A stretch of DNA of 64,000 nucleotides from Rahnella aceris (GTDB taxonomy: Bacteria; Pseudomonadota; Gammaproteobacteria; Enterobacterales; Enterobacteriaceae): assembly GCF_011684115.1 (NCBI RefSeq), contig NZ_JAADJV010000007.1, positions 89,388-153,387 of the forward strand, written 5' to 3'. Numbering within the stretch: position 1 is the first letter of the stretch; every line of letters starts with the position of its first letter. The notes beneath the pieces were generated by a model that worked only from the letters and a program-made list of their open reading frames with translations, had not been told where the DNA came from and searched no databases. Of the stretch, positions 36,011 to 46,447 are shown piece by piece. Position numbers and translations under genes: made by a program.

Positions 36011-36364
36011 GAAAACCGGTGTCGGGCTGAAAATCGCAAATATCAGGGTTTCATTTCAAAAACCGCAGATACAGAAAGGCTATCGACCTCAACAATAGGC
36101 TGCTGGCTGTGGCGCTCATAGTGGACAAATTTGTGTTTTACTGGACTTTTGTAATGTCCTCACAAAAATGCGAGCCGGTTCAAATAACCCGAGACAATAC
36201 GCGGTTTAGTGACGGTAGTGGCGCGTGAGCTGGCTCGCAAAAAACGATACACATTACATTTATCCAGTGTTTGTCATTTTTGTCTGGTAGCTATCGGATC
36301 CGCCTGACTCTTATGCTGCAAGGAGCCGGTGCATTACACCGGAATTTGTGATGAGGATTCAGAA
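36011..36364. promoter_or_regulatory. frwC-ptsA divergent control region with 13-bp inverted repeat
   Basis: About 350 bp separate frwC and ptsA and hold no gene. TGCGAGCCGGTTC at 36169-36181 and GAGCTGGCTCGCA at 36227-36239 are inverted copies matching at 11 of 13 positions, with centres 58 bp apart. Such a pair, in the middle of a divergent promoter, looks like two operator sites for one regulator, with YijO the natural candidate. A GTG at 36329 with AAGGAG before it is an alternative ptsA start. Confidence 0.55.
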
Positions 36365-38869
36365 ATGGCCAAGAAGTTGAGCTTCACCTGCATGTTGGTA
36401 AATGGTGTTCACGCCCGCCCGGCCAGCCATATTGAAACGCTGTGCAACAGTTTCGGGTCTGTATTTAAGTGGCACAATGGGCGTACTGACCGCATTGCAG
36501 ATGGTAAAAGTGTCCTTTCACTGATTGGTGCCGATATTCTGTTTAACGATGAATGTCACGTGACCATTGAAGGGAATGACGAAGATGCTGCGCATGCTGC
36601 GCTGGCACATTTCATTAAACATCAGCTGCCTCATTGCGATGAAGCCCTGCCTGAGCATGATGAAAATGCTGAATTTGAGCCGCTTCCTGAATCCCTGATG
36701 CATCTTTCTCCGCTGGTTTTCCGCGCCCGTTCAGTCAGTGAAGGCTGTGCGCTGGGGAAACTGGTCAGCCTGTCGAATGTGAATCTGGCGACACTCAGGG
36801 ATTTACCGGAATCTCAGGGTAAAGATAAAGAACAAAGTCTGCTTTCCACCGGACTGGCACAGCTTGAAAAATCACTCGAATTACAGCTGATGGCGGACAA
36901 CGGGACGATCACGGCAGTGCTGGAAGCGCACCGTTCTTTGCTGCGTGATAACAGCCTGCGGGAAGCCTTGCTGAGCCGCGTGGCGCAAGGCCGGAGCTGT
37001 GCGCAAAGCATTGTCGACACCGCCGCGCATTTCAGCTTGCAGCTCGCACAATCGTCCAGCGCCTATTTGCGTGAACGCGAGCTGGATATTCGTGATGTCA
37101 GCTTCCAGCTTTTACAGCAAATCTATGGCGAGGAGCGTTTTCCTTCCCAGCAGGCACTGAGCGAAGCCAGTATTTGTCTGGCAGATGAACTGACGCCAAG
37201 TCAATTTCTCGAACTGGATAAAACACATCTGAAGGGGCTGTTGCTCGGCAGCGGAGGCAGTACGTCGCATACTGTGATCCTTGCCCGATCGTTCAATATT
37301 CCTGCACTCGTTGGCGTTGATCCACAGCCACTTCAGGCTTATTTGCAGCAGAATGTGCAGATCGACGGCGATCTCGGGCTGATTGTCTGTGCGCTCAGCG
37401 AACCGGTGCGCCGTTATTATCGTCAGGAACAGGCGGTGCATCAGGCGCTGCGTGAACAGCAAAGTGAATATCTCAATAAACCGGGGTATACCGCTGACGG
37501 TGTGCGCCTTGAAGTGGCGGCCAATATTGCCCACTCGGTCGAAGCCAGCGCGGCGTTTGGCAATGGGGCAGAAGCTGTCGGACTGTTCCGTACAGAAATG
37601 CTGTATATGGATCGCGCCAGCGCTCCTTCCGAAGATGAGTTGTACAACATTTATTGTCAGGCTACGGATGCGGCCAACGGCAAAACCATCATTGTCCGCA
37701 CCATGGATATCGGTGGCGATAAACCAGTTCATTATCTGAACATTCCTGCCGAAAACAACCCGTTCCTCGGTTATCGCGCCGTGCGTATTTATCAGGAATA
37801 CCTGCCGTTATTCCATACGCAGTTGCGCGCGATCCTGCGCGCCTCGGCGCACGGATCGCTGAAAATCATGATCCCGATGATCTCCTCTATGGAAGAGATC
37901 TTATGGGTGAAAGATCAACTGGCTGAAGTCAGGCAGTCGTTGCGCAGTGAGCAAGTGCCGTTTGATGAAAAAATTCAGCTTGGGATCATGCTGGAAGTGC
38001 CGTCGGTGATGTTCATCATCGATCAGTGTTGCGAAGAGATTGATTTCTTTAGCATCGGCAGTAATGACCTGACGCAGTATCTGCTGGCGGTCGACCGTGA
38101 TAACGCGAAAGTGACACGCCATTACAACAGCCTGAATCCGGCCTTCCTGCGCGGCCTCGACCACGTTGTGCGCGAAGTGCATCGCCACGGTAAATGGATT
38201 GGTTTATGCGGTGAACTTGGCGCGAAAGGCTCGGTATTGCCGCTGCTGGTCGGGCTGGGGCTTGATGAAATCAGCATGAGTGCACCGTCGGTTCCTGTGA
38301 CCAAAGCACGGCTGGCCAAACTCGACAGCCGCGAATGTCGCCTGCTGCTGAACCGCGCCATGCAGTGTCGCACGTCGCTGGAAGTCGAACACCTGCTGGC
38401 GCAGTTCAGGATGGCGGTCAACGATGCCCCGTTGATTACGGCGGAATGTGTGGCGCTTAATGCTGACTGGCGCAGTAAAGAAGAAGTGATTAAAGGCATG
38501 GTGGATAACCTGATGCTGGCAGGGCGTTGCCGTTATCCGCGCAAACTCGCCGCCGATGTCTGGGCGCGCGAAGCCGTATTTTCCACCGGCCTCGGGTTTG
38601 GCTTTGCGATACCGCACACCAAATCAGAACACATTGAGCAATCGACTATCAGCGTCGCGAAACTCCCGCAACCGGTGCGGTGGGGCGATGAAGAAGCGCA
38701 GTTTGTCATCATGCTGACTCTCAATAAACACGCTGCAGGCGATCAGCATATGCGGATTTTCTCAAAGCTGGCGCGACGGATTATGCATGACAGTTTCCGT
38801 GATGTGCTGATGCATTCCACCACCGCAGCACAGATTGAAGCGCTGCTTAAACAAGAACTGGAACTCTGA
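36365..38869 (+). CDS. ptsA: Fused PTS protein PtsA (FrwA): HPr, enzyme I and EIIA-Fru domains
   Basis: This 834-residue protein carries a full phosphate relay. An HPr domain is at residues 1-90 with the active His in [11 protein letters not shown]. An enzyme I domain is at about 115-680 with active His in [12 protein letters not shown] and PEP-site motifs [12 protein letters not shown] and [10 protein letters not shown]. An EIIA-Fru domain is at the C-terminus with the His in [11 protein letters not shown]. It would use PEP to phosphorylate FrwB/FrwD. The ATG at 36365 matches E. coli; a GTG at 36329 with a strong AAGGAG would add 12 residues and cannot be excluded. fsaB follows after 11 bp. 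Confidence 0.95.
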   Translation: MAKKLSFTCMLVNGVHARPASHIETLCNSFGSVFKWHNGRTDRIADGKSVLSLIGADILFNDECHVTIEGNDEDAAHAALAHFIKHQLPHCDEALPEHDENAEFEPLPESLMHLSPLVFRARSVSEGCALGKLVSLSNVNLATLRDLPESQGKDKEQSLLSTGLAQLEKSLELQLMADNGTITAVLEAHRSLLRDNSLREALLSRVAQGRSCAQSIVDTAAHFSLQLAQSSSAYLRERELDIRDVSFQLLQQIYGEERFPSQQALSEASICLADELTPSQFLELDKTHLKGLLLGSGGSTSHTVILARSFNIPALVGVDPQPLQAYLQQNVQIDGDLGLIVCALSEPVRRYYRQEQAVHQALREQQSEYLNKPGYTADGVRLEVAANIAHSVEASAAFGNGAEAVGLFRTEMLYMDRASAPSEDELYNIYCQATDAANGKTIIVRTMDIGGDKPVHYLNIPAENNPFLGYRAVRIYQEYLPLFHTQLRAILRASAHGSLKIMIPMISSMEEILWVKDQLAEVRQSLRSEQVPFDEKIQLGIMLEVPSVMFIIDQCCEEIDFFSIGSNDLTQYLLAVDRDNAKVTRHYNSLNPAFLRGLDHVVREVHRHGKWIGLCGELGAKGSVLPLLVGLGLDEISMSAPSVPVTKARLAKLDSRECRLLLNRAMQCRTSLEVEHLLAQFRMAVNDAPLITAECVALNADWRSKEEVIKGMVDNLMLAGRCRYPRKLAADVWAREAVFSTGLGFGFAIPHTKSEHIEQSTISVAKLPQPVRWGDEEAQFVIMLTLNKHAAGDQHMRIFSKLARRIMHDSFRDVLMHSTTAAQIEALLKQELEL

Positions 38870-38880
38870 CAGGAGAGAAT

Positions 38881-39543
38881 ATGGAACTTTATCTGGATAC
38901 GGCTGATATCAGTGCAGTAAAACGTTTATCGCGGATTTTACCGTTACAGGGTGTGACCACCAATCCGAGCATTGTGGCTAAATCGCAGACTTCCGTGTGG
39001 GAGGTTTTGCCCGGGCTTCGTGATGCATTAGGTGGTGAAGGGAAACTGTTTGCACAAGTGCTGGCGAATCAGACCGAACAGATAGTGGAAGAAGCTGAAC
39101 TGCTGCATTCCCGCGTGCCGGGGCTGGTGGTCAAAGTGCCGGTCACCGCCGCCGGTCTGGCAGCGATTAAGATCTTACGTACCCGCAAAATTCCAACGCT
39201 GGGAACCGCGGTGTATGGTGCCGGGCAGGGACTCCTGTCGGCGCTGGCCGGAGCAGAATATGTCGCGCCGTATGTTAACCGGCTGGATGCCCAGGGGGGA
39301 GATGGCATTGCGATGGTGACGGAGTTGCAGCAATTGCTGTCCCTGCATGCGCCGCATGCCAAAGTGCTGGCCGCCAGTTTTAAAACGCCGCGTCAGGTTC
39401 TGGCCTGTCTGCTGGCAGGTTGTCAGTCGGTCACTATCCCGGTGGACGTAGCGGAGCAATTTATCAGTGCGCCTGCGGTACAGGCGGCTGTCGATAAATT
39501 TGAACAAGACTGGCAGGGTGCCTTTGGGCAGTTGTCGCTGTAA
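38881..39543 (+). CDS. fsaB: Fructose-6-phosphate aldolase FsaB (TalC)
   Basis: FsaB cleaves fructose 6-phosphate to dihydroxyacetone and glyceraldehyde 3-phosphate, or runs the reverse, without phosphate on the donor. The 220-residue protein is a transaldolase-like TIM barrel with the Schiff-base lysine at Lys85 in [11 protein letters not shown]. It lies 11 bp after ptsA, as in E. coli, where gldA (glycerol dehydrogenase) is next; here gldA is absent. Context suggests that the PTS sugar product is a fructose-phosphate-like compound. Confidence 0.95.
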   Translation: MELYLDTADISAVKRLSRILPLQGVTTNPSIVAKSQTSVWEVLPGLRDALGGEGKLFAQVLANQTEQIVEEAELLHSRVPGLVVKVPVTAAGLAAIKILRTRKIPTLGTAVYGAGQGLLSALAGAEYVAPYVNRLDAQGGDGIAMVTELQQLLSLHAPHAKVLAASFKTPRQVLACLLAGCQSVTIPVDVAEQFISAPAVQAAVDKFEQDWQGAFGQLSL

Positions 39544-39559
39544 TGGGTTAACTTCCCGT

Positions 39560-39596
39560 AAAAAGCCCGGCAGGAAAAACCTGTCGGGCTTTTGTC
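39560..39596 (+). terminator. Terminator after fsaB
   Basis: AAAAGCCCGGCAGG, a loop of A residues and CCTGTCGGGCTTTT form a 14-bp stem with one G-T pair, 17 bp past fsaB. The A-run on its left could let it serve the convergent ysgA as well. Confidence 0.92.
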
Positions 39597-39636
39597 ATTC
39601 TGGTCGGTGTCCTTTTACTGCACACCATACTTTTTA

Positions 39637-40464
39637 TTACTTAACCCCATACTGCGCAAAGAAATCCAGCATCCGTTGCCAGCCGTCGGCGGCGGCTTCA
39701 GCGTGGTAACTCGGGCGATAATCGGCGTTAAACGCGTGGCCCGCTTCCGGATATACCACGATTTCCGCCGTAGCATTGGCTGCGCGAATGGCCTGACGCA
39801 TGGTTTCAATGGTATCCAGAGGAATGCTGGAATCTTCTGCGCCGTATAAACCCAGAACCGGTGCATCCAGCGCGGCGGCGCGGTCAACCGGATTTGACGG
39901 GCTGGTCAGCGTTTTATCGCCGACCAGTTTGCCGTACCACGCCACGCCCGCTTTCAGCTGCGGATTGTGCGCCGCGTACAGCCAGGTAATGCGCCCGCCC
40001 CAGCAGAAACCTGTGATGCCTAATTTAGAAATGTCCCCGCCATGTTGTGATGCCCAGTGTGCAGTGTGATCGAGATCTGCAAGCACCTGCTGATCCGGCA
40101 CTTTACTGACCAGTTTAGCAAAAAGCTCACTGATTTCAGTGTAGTCACGCGGGTCGCCCTGACGGAAGTACAACTCCGGCGCGATGGCCATATAACCCTG
40201 TTTCGCCAGACGGCGGCAGATATCCTGAATGTGTTCGTGTACACCAAAAATTTCCTGCACCACCAGCACGATCGGCAATTTACCGGTGAACTGTTCCGGA
40301 CGGGCGAGGTAGGCGGGCATATCTTCGCCCTGCGAGGGTATGGTGGTCTGGCCTGCGTGCAGCCCGTCAGTATCGGTATGGATAGTGGTGCTGGCGACGG
40401 GAGTGACGGCAGGGGCAAAGCTGGTCGGAGCCTGTTTCAGGGTAAGCAATTCTTCTTTTTTCAT
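39637..40464 (-). CDS. ysgA: Dienelactone hydrolase family protein YsgA
   Basis: This 275-residue alpha/beta hydrolase has the DLH-type triad: Cys in ITGFCWGGRITWLYAAH, Asp in LYGAEDSSIP and His in YPEAGHAFNADYRPSYH. E. coli YsgA (annotated as a putative carboxymethylenebutenolidase) is highly similar and also lies between metE and udp. The physiological substrate is unknown. The ATG at 40464 follows GGAGA; an upstream start at 40488 would add eight residues. It is divergent from katE. Confidence 0.92.
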   Translation of the reverse strand: MKKEELLTLKQAPTSFAPAVTPVASTTIHTDTDGLHAGQTTIPSQGEDMPAYLARPEQFTGKLPIVLVVQEIFGVHEHIQDICRRLAKQGYMAIAPELYFRQGDPRDYTEISELFAKLVSKVPDQQVLADLDHTAHWASQHGGDISKLGITGFCWGGRITWLYAAHNPQLKAGVAWYGKLVGDKTLTSPSNPVDRAAALDAPVLGLYGAEDSSIPLDTIETMRQAIRAANATAEIVVYPEAGHAFNADYRPSYHAEAAADGWQRMLDFFAQYGVK

Positions 40465-40647
40465 TGGGGTCTCCAGGCAAGTGTCCATACGAAAATCTGT
40501 GGCTATGGATTAAAACTATAGCCGGAAAGCATGAACAGCAAGGCGCAAGAGATGTTCTATAGTTAAAAGTTAATCAGGAAAGTCATCATGGAAGATTTAC
40601 AGAACGTCTACAGAACACCCGAAACCTTTGTCGAGGAGCTATGTTCA

Positions 40648-42930
40648 ATGTCAAAATCACCCTCTAAAGTGACCAAGAAAAGCGAGTCAAAATCGGTAAG
40701 CCGCGCCCCCGCCACGGGCATTGAATCTTCACAGCCAGGCCTGGGGGATCTTGCGCCCGGCGATCGTATTTATCAGCCTTCGCCACAACCGACACCGCCA
40801 GGAAAAGAACCGACAGCGTCCGGCAGTGCGAAGAGTCCGGAAAATACCAATGCTAAACTCGATGCATTAGAACGCCACCGCAAAAATGGTGAAAAACAGC
40901 CGCTGACCACCAATCAGGGCACCAAAATCTCTGATGATCAGAACTCGCTGAAAGCCGGAAATCGTGGCCCGACACTGCTTGAAGATTTCATTCTCCGTGA
41001 AAAAATTACTCACTTCGACCATGAGCGCATTCCCGAACGTATCGTTCATGCGCGGGGCGCTGCGGCGCACGGTTATTTCCAGCCCTATCGCAGTATGAAG
41101 GCGGTGACCAAAGCCAGCTTCCTGTCTGATCCTGAAAAGAAAACGCCGGTATTTGTGCGTTTCTCTACCGTTCAGGGTTCCCGTGGTTCGGCAGATACCG
41201 TGCGTGATATCCGCGGCTGGGCGACCAAGTTTTATACCGATGAAGGCATTTACGACCTGGTCGGTAACAATACACCGGTGTTCTTTATTCAGGATGCCCA
41301 TAAATTCCCTGATTTTGTGCATGCGGTAAAACCCGAACCGCATAACGAAATCCCGCAGGGAGCGAGTGCGCACGATTCCTTCTGGGATTACGTGTCCCTG
41401 CAACCGGAAACCCTGCATAACGTGTTCTGGGCGATGTCTGACCGGGGCATTCCGCGCAGTTACCGCACGATGGAAGGTTTTGGCATCCATACTTTCCGTT
41501 TCGTGAATGCAAAAGGCAAAGCCACTTTTGTGCGTTTCCACTGGAAACCGCTGGCCGGAAAAGCCTCTCTGTTATGGGATGAAGCGCAGAAACTGGCCGG
41601 GAAAGATGCCGATTTCCACCGCCGTGATTTGTGGGAAGCCATCGAAGCCGGAGATTATCCGGAATACGAACTGGGTGTGCAGTTGATCCCTGAAGAAGAT
41701 GAATTCAAATTTGATTTCGACCTGCTCGACCCGACCAAACTCATCCCTGAAAAACTGGTGCCGGTAGAACTGATCGGCAAAATGGTGCTCAACCGTAACC
41801 CCGATAATTTCTTTGCTGAAACCGAGCAAGCCGCGTTCCACCCGGGGCACATTGTGCCGGGCATAGATTTCACCAATGATCCGCTGTTGCAGGGGCGACT
41901 GTTCTCTTACACCGACACGCAAATCAGTCGTCTGGGCGGGCCTAATTTCCATGAAATTCCGATTAACCGGCCGACGTGCCCTTTCCATAACTTCCAGCGT
42001 GACGGCATGCACCGTCAGGACATTGATACGAATCCGGCGAACTACGAGCCGAATTCCATCAACAATAACTGGCCGAGGGAAACACCTCCGGCAGCGTCCG
42101 GCGGTGGCTTTGAAAGTTATCCTGAACGGGTTGATGCAGAAAAAATCCGTCAGCGCAGTCCGTCATTTGCCGAATATTATGCCCATCCGCGCCTGTTCTG
42201 GCTGAGCCAGACAACAGCGGAGCAGGATCATATTATCGGCGCTTTCTCATTTGAATTATCGAAGGTGGCGCGGCCGTATATCCGCGAGCGGGTCGTGGAT
42301 CTGTTAGCGCATGTTGATCAGACGCTGGCGCAGAAAGTGGCGAAAAATCTGGGTATTACCCTTTCCGCTGACACCCTGAAGATCAAACCGCCGAAGCCCG
42401 TGAATGGGCTGAAAAATGATCCGTCGCTGAGTTTGTATGCCAGCGGTAAAGGCACGATCAAAGGGCGGCAGGTGGCGATATTGCTGGGTGAAGGTGTGAA
42501 TGCGGCGGATGTTCTGGAAACCTTACAGGCACTTCAGGCCGCTGGCGTTCACCCTAAGCTGCTGGCCAGTCACTTAGGGAGTGTGACTGCCGATGATGGT
42601 TCTACGTTGCCGGTTGATGCGACGTTTGCCGGATCGCCTTCCATCACCGTTGATGCAGTGATTGTTCCGCATGGGCATATCGACGCACTGCTGATGAATG
42701 GCGATGCACGGCATTATGTGCTCGAAGCCTACAAACACCTGAAAGTGGTGGGGCTAAGTGGCGATGCACGCCGCTTCAAATCGCTGCTGGGGCTGACGGA
42801 CGATGTGCCGGAAGAGGGCGTTGTGGAAGGTGAAAAAGCAGAAGGAGCGTTGCTGAAGGCGTTTCTGAAAGACATGCTCAAACACCGGATCTGGTCGCGC
42901 AGTGCGGCGGCAGATGCCGTTCCTGCCTGA
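40648..42930 (+). CDS. katE: Large-subunit catalase HPII (KatE)
   Basis: KatE breaks down hydrogen peroxide; in E. coli it is RpoS-dependent. The 760-residue product has catalytic His in [13 protein letters not shown], Asn in [16 protein letters not shown], and the heme Tyr in [14 protein letters not shown]. The His of [10 protein letters not shown] is the one that crosslinks to that Tyr in HPII. The C-terminal glutaminase-like domain (about 600-760) marks it as the large-subunit type. An in-frame ATG at 40588 would add 20 residues ([14 protein letters not shown]...), with AGGAAA before it. The later ATG has GAGGAG nine bases upstream and is nearer the family length. It lies between ysgA and udp, unlike in E. 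coli. Confidence 0.93.
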   Translation: MSKSPSKVTKKSESKSVSRAPATGIESSQPGLGDLAPGDRIYQPSPQPTPPGKEPTASGSAKSPENTNAKLDALERHRKNGEKQPLTTNQGTKISDDQNSLKAGNRGPTLLEDFILREKITHFDHERIPERIVHARGAAAHGYFQPYRSMKAVTKASFLSDPEKKTPVFVRFSTVQGSRGSADTVRDIRGWATKFYTDEGIYDLVGNNTPVFFIQDAHKFPDFVHAVKPEPHNEIPQGASAHDSFWDYVSLQPETLHNVFWAMSDRGIPRSYRTMEGFGIHTFRFVNAKGKATFVRFHWKPLAGKASLLWDEAQKLAGKDADFHRRDLWEAIEAGDYPEYELGVQLIPEEDEFKFDFDLLDPTKLIPEKLVPVELIGKMVLNRNPDNFFAETEQAAFHPGHIVPGIDFTNDPLLQGRLFSYTDTQISRLGGPNFHEIPINRPTCPFHNFQRDGMHRQDIDTNPANYEPNSINNNWPRETPPAASGGGFESYPERVDAEKIRQRSPSFAEYYAHPRLFWLSQTTAEQDHIIGAFSFELSKVARPYIRERVVDLLAHVDQTLAQKVAKNLGITLSADTLKIKPPKPVNGLKNDPSLSLYASGKGTIKGRQVAILLGEGVNAADVLETLQALQAAGVHPKLLASHLGSVTADDGSTLPVDATFAGSPSITVDAVIVPHGHIDALLMNGDARHYVLEAYKHLKVVGLSGDARRFKSLLGLTDDVPEEGVVEGEKAEGALLKAFLKDMLKHRIWSRSAAADAVPA

Positions 42931-42945
42931 TTAACTGTAACTGAT

Positions 42946-42985
42946 AAACAGGCAATCCCCGGCAGCGGAGATTGCCTGTTTAAAA
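42946..42985 (+). terminator. Terminator after katE
   Basis: AAACAGGCAATC and GATTGCCTGTTT form a perfect 12-bp stem around a 12-base G/C-rich loop, 15 bp past the katE stop. The T-run is short (TTTAAAATT), but the stem is strong. Confidence 0.85.
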
Positions 42986-43005
42986 TTCCCTCACCCTCCT
43001 TATTT

Positions 43006-43073
43006 TGTGACTTGAATCACAAAATAAATGTATGTGAAATTCCCGTTGTTACATCATAGTGACGACCGTCACG
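43006..43073 (+). promoter_or_regulatory. Two CRP sites in the udp promoter
   Basis: TGTGACTTGAATCACA at 43006-43021 is a perfect CRP consensus (TGTGA-N6-TCACA), with further symmetry in the flanks. AGTGACGACCGTCACG at 43058-43073 is a second site with mismatched outer bases. Their centres are 52 bp apart, about five helical turns. E. coli udp has CRP sites at about -41.5 and -93.5, the same spacing, with the repressor CytR held between them. Control by CRP and CytR is thus predicted. Confidence 0.88.
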
Positions 43074-43152
43074 AAATAACGTCACAATGTTCAGTACAGT
43101 TGCCGGGTGTTCCTCCTGCCAATAAATGACCTTACACACAGAGGAGTTTGTT

Positions 43153-43914
43153 ATGTCTCAGCCTGAAGTTTTCCATCTTGGCCTGGCCAAAAAAGATTTA
43201 AACGGCGCGACGCTGGCGATTGTTCCCGGCGACCCTGAGCGCGTGGAAAAAATTGCCAAATTGATGGAGAACCCGGTTCGTCTGGCTTCCCACCGCGAAT
43301 TTACCTCATGGCGTGCTGAGCTTGATGGCAAATCTGTGATTGTTTGCTCAACCGGTATTGGTGGCCCTTCGACCTCTATTGCGGTTGAAGAACTGGCGCA
43401 ACTGGGGATCCGTACTTTCCTGCGAGTCGGCACAACTGGCGCTATCCAGCCACACATCAATGTCGGTGACGTTCTGGTCACGACCGCTGCCGTTCGCCTT
43501 GATGGCGCGAGCCTGCACTTTGCGCCGATGGAATTCCCTGCAGTAGCCGATTTTGCCTGCACCACCGCGCTGGTTGCGGCGGCAGAAGCCGTGGGTGCCG
43601 CGACGCACATTGGCGTTACCGCCTCTTCTGACACCTTCTATCCGGGTCAGGAACGTTATGACACTTACTCTGGCCGTGTTGTCCGTCGCTTCAAAGAATC
43701 GATGAAAGAGTGGCAGGAAATGGGCGTCATGAACTACGAAATGGAATCCGCGACTCTGCTGACCATGTGTGCAAGCCAGGGTCTGCGCGCGGGGATGGTG
43801 GCGGGTGTTATCGTGAACCGCATGCAGCAGGAAATCCCTAATGCGGAAACCATGAAAAAGACTGAAAGTCATGCGGTGAAGATTGTTGTAGAAGCAGCCC
43901 GCAGGCTTATTTAG
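43153..43914 (+). CDS. udp: Uridine phosphorylase Udp
   Basis: Udp splits uridine with phosphate to uracil and ribose 1-phosphate. The 253-residue protein equals E. coli Udp in length. Family marks are [13 protein letters not shown] (phosphate site), [17 protein letters not shown], and the ribose/base-site stretch [18 protein letters not shown]. The ATG at 43153 follows AGAGGAG; an upstream start at 43126 would add nine residues. The promoter has paired CRP sites. Confidence 0.97.
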   Translation: MSQPEVFHLGLAKKDLNGATLAIVPGDPERVEKIAKLMENPVRLASHREFTSWRAELDGKSVIVCSTGIGGPSTSIAVEELAQLGIRTFLRVGTTGAIQPHINVGDVLVTTAAVRLDGASLHFAPMEFPAVADFACTTALVAAAEAVGAATHIGVTASSDTFYPGQERYDTYSGRVVRRFKESMKEWQEMGVMNYEMESATLLTMCASQGLRAGMVAGVIVNRMQQEIPNAETMKKTESHAVKIVVEAARRLI

Positions 43915-43956
43915 TCCCTATAAAACTAAAACAACCACATCACATCATCACATCAA

Positions 43957-43988
43957 TGGGCTGCCTCTGGCGGCCCGTTTTTTTGCCC
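43957..43988 (+). terminator. Terminator of udp
   Basis: GGGCTGCC, a TCT loop and GGCGGCCC (with one G-T pair) are followed by a GTTTTTTTG run. It is a standard intrinsic terminator 43 bp past the udp stop. Confidence 0.92.
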
Positions 43989-44079
43989 TGCTAAGCAGAT
44001 CTGTTAAGGTCATGTTAGTAATCCATCTGGAATAATTGATGAACCTCCTCCCGGATCTCTGACAAAAGGAACTGCATTT

Positions 44080-44607
44080 TTGACTGTTCACGACCTTCTT
44101 GAGTACACCACTACCTTCATCCGCGCCCATCAGGTGTGGGCTGCACCGATCGTTTTCTTTCTGGCTTTTGGTGAGTCTCTGGCATTCCTTTCCCTGCTGC
44201 TCCCGGCAACGTTTATCTTGCTGGGACTCGGCGCGCTGATCGGCGAAACCGGTATTCCGTTCTGGCCCATCTGGGCCGCCGCCGCCGCAGGCGCTTTCTT
44301 GGGAGACTGGCTTTCTTACTGGATTGGTGCCCGTTATCAGGATCGGGTTGGCAATTTCTGGCCTTTCTCCCGCCATCCGCAAATGCTGGTTCGTGGACAT
44401 GCTTTCTTTGAAAAATGGGGCATGCCCGGGGCTTTTATTGGCCGCTTCTTTGGCCCGCTTCGTGCCGTTGTGCCACTGGTTGCCGGTATCTGCGGTATGC
44501 CGCAAAAATATTTCCAGATTGCGAATGTGACGTCTGCACTCATCTGGGCTTTCGGCATCCTGGCGCCAGGTGCTTTCGGCATTCAGTGGCTGAGCCGCTG
44601 GTTTTGA
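44080..44607 (+). CDS. DedA family membrane protein
   Basis: DedA-family (VTT/SNARE-associated) proteins are inner-membrane proteins; members in bacteria act as undecaprenyl-phosphate or phospholipid flippases. The 175-residue product has four to five hydrophobic segments and the family stretches FGESLAFLSLLLPATFILLG and GRFFGPLRAVVPLVAGI with the conserved Phe/Arg-Gly-Pro. It starts with TTG at 44080, nine bases after AAGGA. It lies between udp and rmuC, which are neighbours in E. coli. Which E. coli paralogue it matches best is uncertain. Confidence 0.85.
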   Translation: MTVHDLLEYTTTFIRAHQVWAAPIVFFLAFGESLAFLSLLLPATFILLGLGALIGETGIPFWPIWAAAAAGAFLGDWLSYWIGARYQDRVGNFWPFSRHPQMLVRGHAFFEKWGMPGAFIGRFFGPLRAVVPLVAGICGMPQKYFQIANVTSALIWAFGILAPGAFGIQWLSRWF

Positions 44608-44764
44608 ATGCTGCTCTCTGTGGCTGGCTATCGCAAGGGGGAAAATACAGAGAAATTCCTTTTTGGAAGACGTCTCGCAAAGGCTCAATGCAACAGAAAA
44701 TAGACTGGACATCCATACAGCCTGACATTACCTTGGCCGCAAGAGACTTTAAGAGGGAAATCGC

Positions 44765-46306
44765 GTGGATATCAGCATCCTGACAGCCCTGGGGGCGGGG
44801 TTAGTGGGCTTACTCGTAGGTTGGCTTATCGCCAGCCTGCGCCAACAGCAACAGCAGACGGAGTATGAAACGCAGCGCCGTTTGCTGGAACAATCGCTGG
44901 AACAGGCTAAAGCGGAAAATGATACGCACAAAAGCGAGCGGCAATCAGGGCAGCAGCAACTGCGTGAGGCTGAACTTGAGCTGCGAAAACTGCATAGCCT
45001 GCAGGCGGCCAGTCAGGAAAAATTACAACTGCTTGCCCACTGGCAAAACGAGTGTGAGCAACTGAATCAGGAACTGCGTGCGCAGCGGGAAATCAACAGC
45101 GCGCAGGAAGCGGAGTTGCGTGAGGTTTCAACCCGTCTGGATGAAACCCGCATGGCGGCTGAAGAAAAGCAGCGTCTGCTGATTAACAGCGAACAGCGCC
45201 TGAGCAGCCAGTTTGAAAATCTGGCTAACCGGATTTTCGAACAAAATGGCCGCCGTGCCGACGAACAGAACAAGCAAAGTCTCGACAAGTTACTGTTGCC
45301 GTTGCGCGAGCAACTGGATGGTTTCCGTCGTCAGGTGCAGGACAGCTTTGGGCAGGAAGCCCGTGAACGCCATACGCTGGCGCATGAGATCCGCAATCTG
45401 CAGCAACTGAATGTGGAGATGGCCCGTGAAGCCGTCAACCTGACCAAGGCACTGAAAGGTGACAACAAAACGCAGGGCAACTGGGGGGAAGTGGTGCTGA
45501 GCCGCGTGCTCGAGGCTTCCGGTTTACGTGAAGGGCATGAGTACCAGACTCAGGTCAGCGTGCAGGTTGACAGCAACAGCCGGATGCAGCCCGATGTGGT
45601 CGTCAGGTTACCGCAGAATAAAGACGTAGTGATTGATGCCAAAATGACCCTGGTCGCGTATGAGCGCTATTTCAACAGCGAGGATGACAGCGAGCGGGAA
45701 GCGGCGCTCAATGAACATATTGCCTCGGTTCGCGGACATATCCGCCTGCTCGGGCGCAAAGATTACCAGCAACTTCCCGGTCTGCGCAGCCTCGATTATG
45801 TGCTGATGTTTATCCCTGTTGAGCCCGCTTTTCTGCTGGCTATCGACCGTGAGCCAGAATTGATTAGCGAAGCGCTCCGGCACAATATTATGCTGGTCAG
45901 CCCGACGACCCTGCTGGTGGCGCTGCGAACGATCAGTAACTTGTGGCGCTATGAGCATCAGAGTCAGAACGCCAAACGTATCGCCGACCGCGCGGCACGT
46001 CTTTACGACAAACTGCGGCTGTTTGTGGATGACATGGAGTCGATGGGACAAAGTCTCGACAAAGCGCAGGGAAGTTATCGATCCGCGATGAATAAACTCT
46101 CGCAAGGCCGTGGTAATCTTATCGGACAGGTGGAAAGTTTCCGCGCGCTGGGTGTTGAAGTTAAACGGCCTATCAGTCCGTCTCTGGCTGAAATAGCGAA
46201 AGCGGAAAATGAACCTGAAGACACCGCATCTCTGCCCGATACCTCTGATGCGGAAGAAGAACAGACGCTGAACCCGGGTGAGTTAACTCCCCACCAGCAG
46301 ACATAG
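44765..46306 (+). CDS. rmuC: DNA recombination protein RmuC
   Basis: RmuC limits recombination between inverted repeats; the mechanism is not settled but it carries a nuclease-like domain. The 513-residue protein has an N-terminal membrane anchor (residues 3-22), a long coiled coil rich in Gln/Glu/Arg to about residue 190, and the conserved RmuC domain (GNWGEVVLSRVLEASGL, MQPDVVVRLPQNKDVVIDAKM) from about 230 to 430. The acidic C-terminal tail is variable. The start is GTG at 44765, seven bases after AGAGGG. ubiE follows after about 140 bp. Confidence 0.94.
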   Translation: MDISILTALGAGLVGLLVGWLIASLRQQQQQTEYETQRRLLEQSLEQAKAENDTHKSERQSGQQQLREAELELRKLHSLQAASQEKLQLLAHWQNECEQLNQELRAQREINSAQEAELREVSTRLDETRMAAEEKQRLLINSEQRLSSQFENLANRIFEQNGRRADEQNKQSLDKLLLPLREQLDGFRRQVQDSFGQEARERHTLAHEIRNLQQLNVEMAREAVNLTKALKGDNKTQGNWGEVVLSRVLEASGLREGHEYQTQVSVQVDSNSRMQPDVVVRLPQNKDVVIDAKMTLVAYERYFNSEDDSEREAALNEHIASVRGHIRLLGRKDYQQLPGLRSLDYVLMFIPVEPAFLLAIDREPELISEALRHNIMLVSPTTLLVALRTISNLWRYEHQSQNAKRIADRAARLYDKLRLFVDDMESMGQSLDKAQGSYRSAMNKLSQGRGNLIGQVESFRALGVEVKRPISPSLAEIAKAENEPEDTASLPDTSDAEEEQTLNPGELTPHQQT

Positions 46307-46447
46307 CGGGTCAGAGGGCCTGCACTGTATTTGTGATTCAATGCATGAATTTTTGCAATATGTTGAATCACCATCGGTGATGGGGCTTTCGAACGGGTTC
46401 TGATACACTTCTCCCCAAGAGTTCGACTGAAAAAGCAGGCATAAATA

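Noticed and set aside
36149..36166. CRP-like TGTAA...TCACA in the frwC/ptsA gap
   Set aside because: The spacer is 5 bp, not 6, so it does not fit a CRP dimer.
43026..43057. Third CRP-like motif (TGTGAAATT...TTACA) between the two udp CRP sites
   Set aside because: Half-sites are too far apart for CRP; the interval is where CytR would bind instead.
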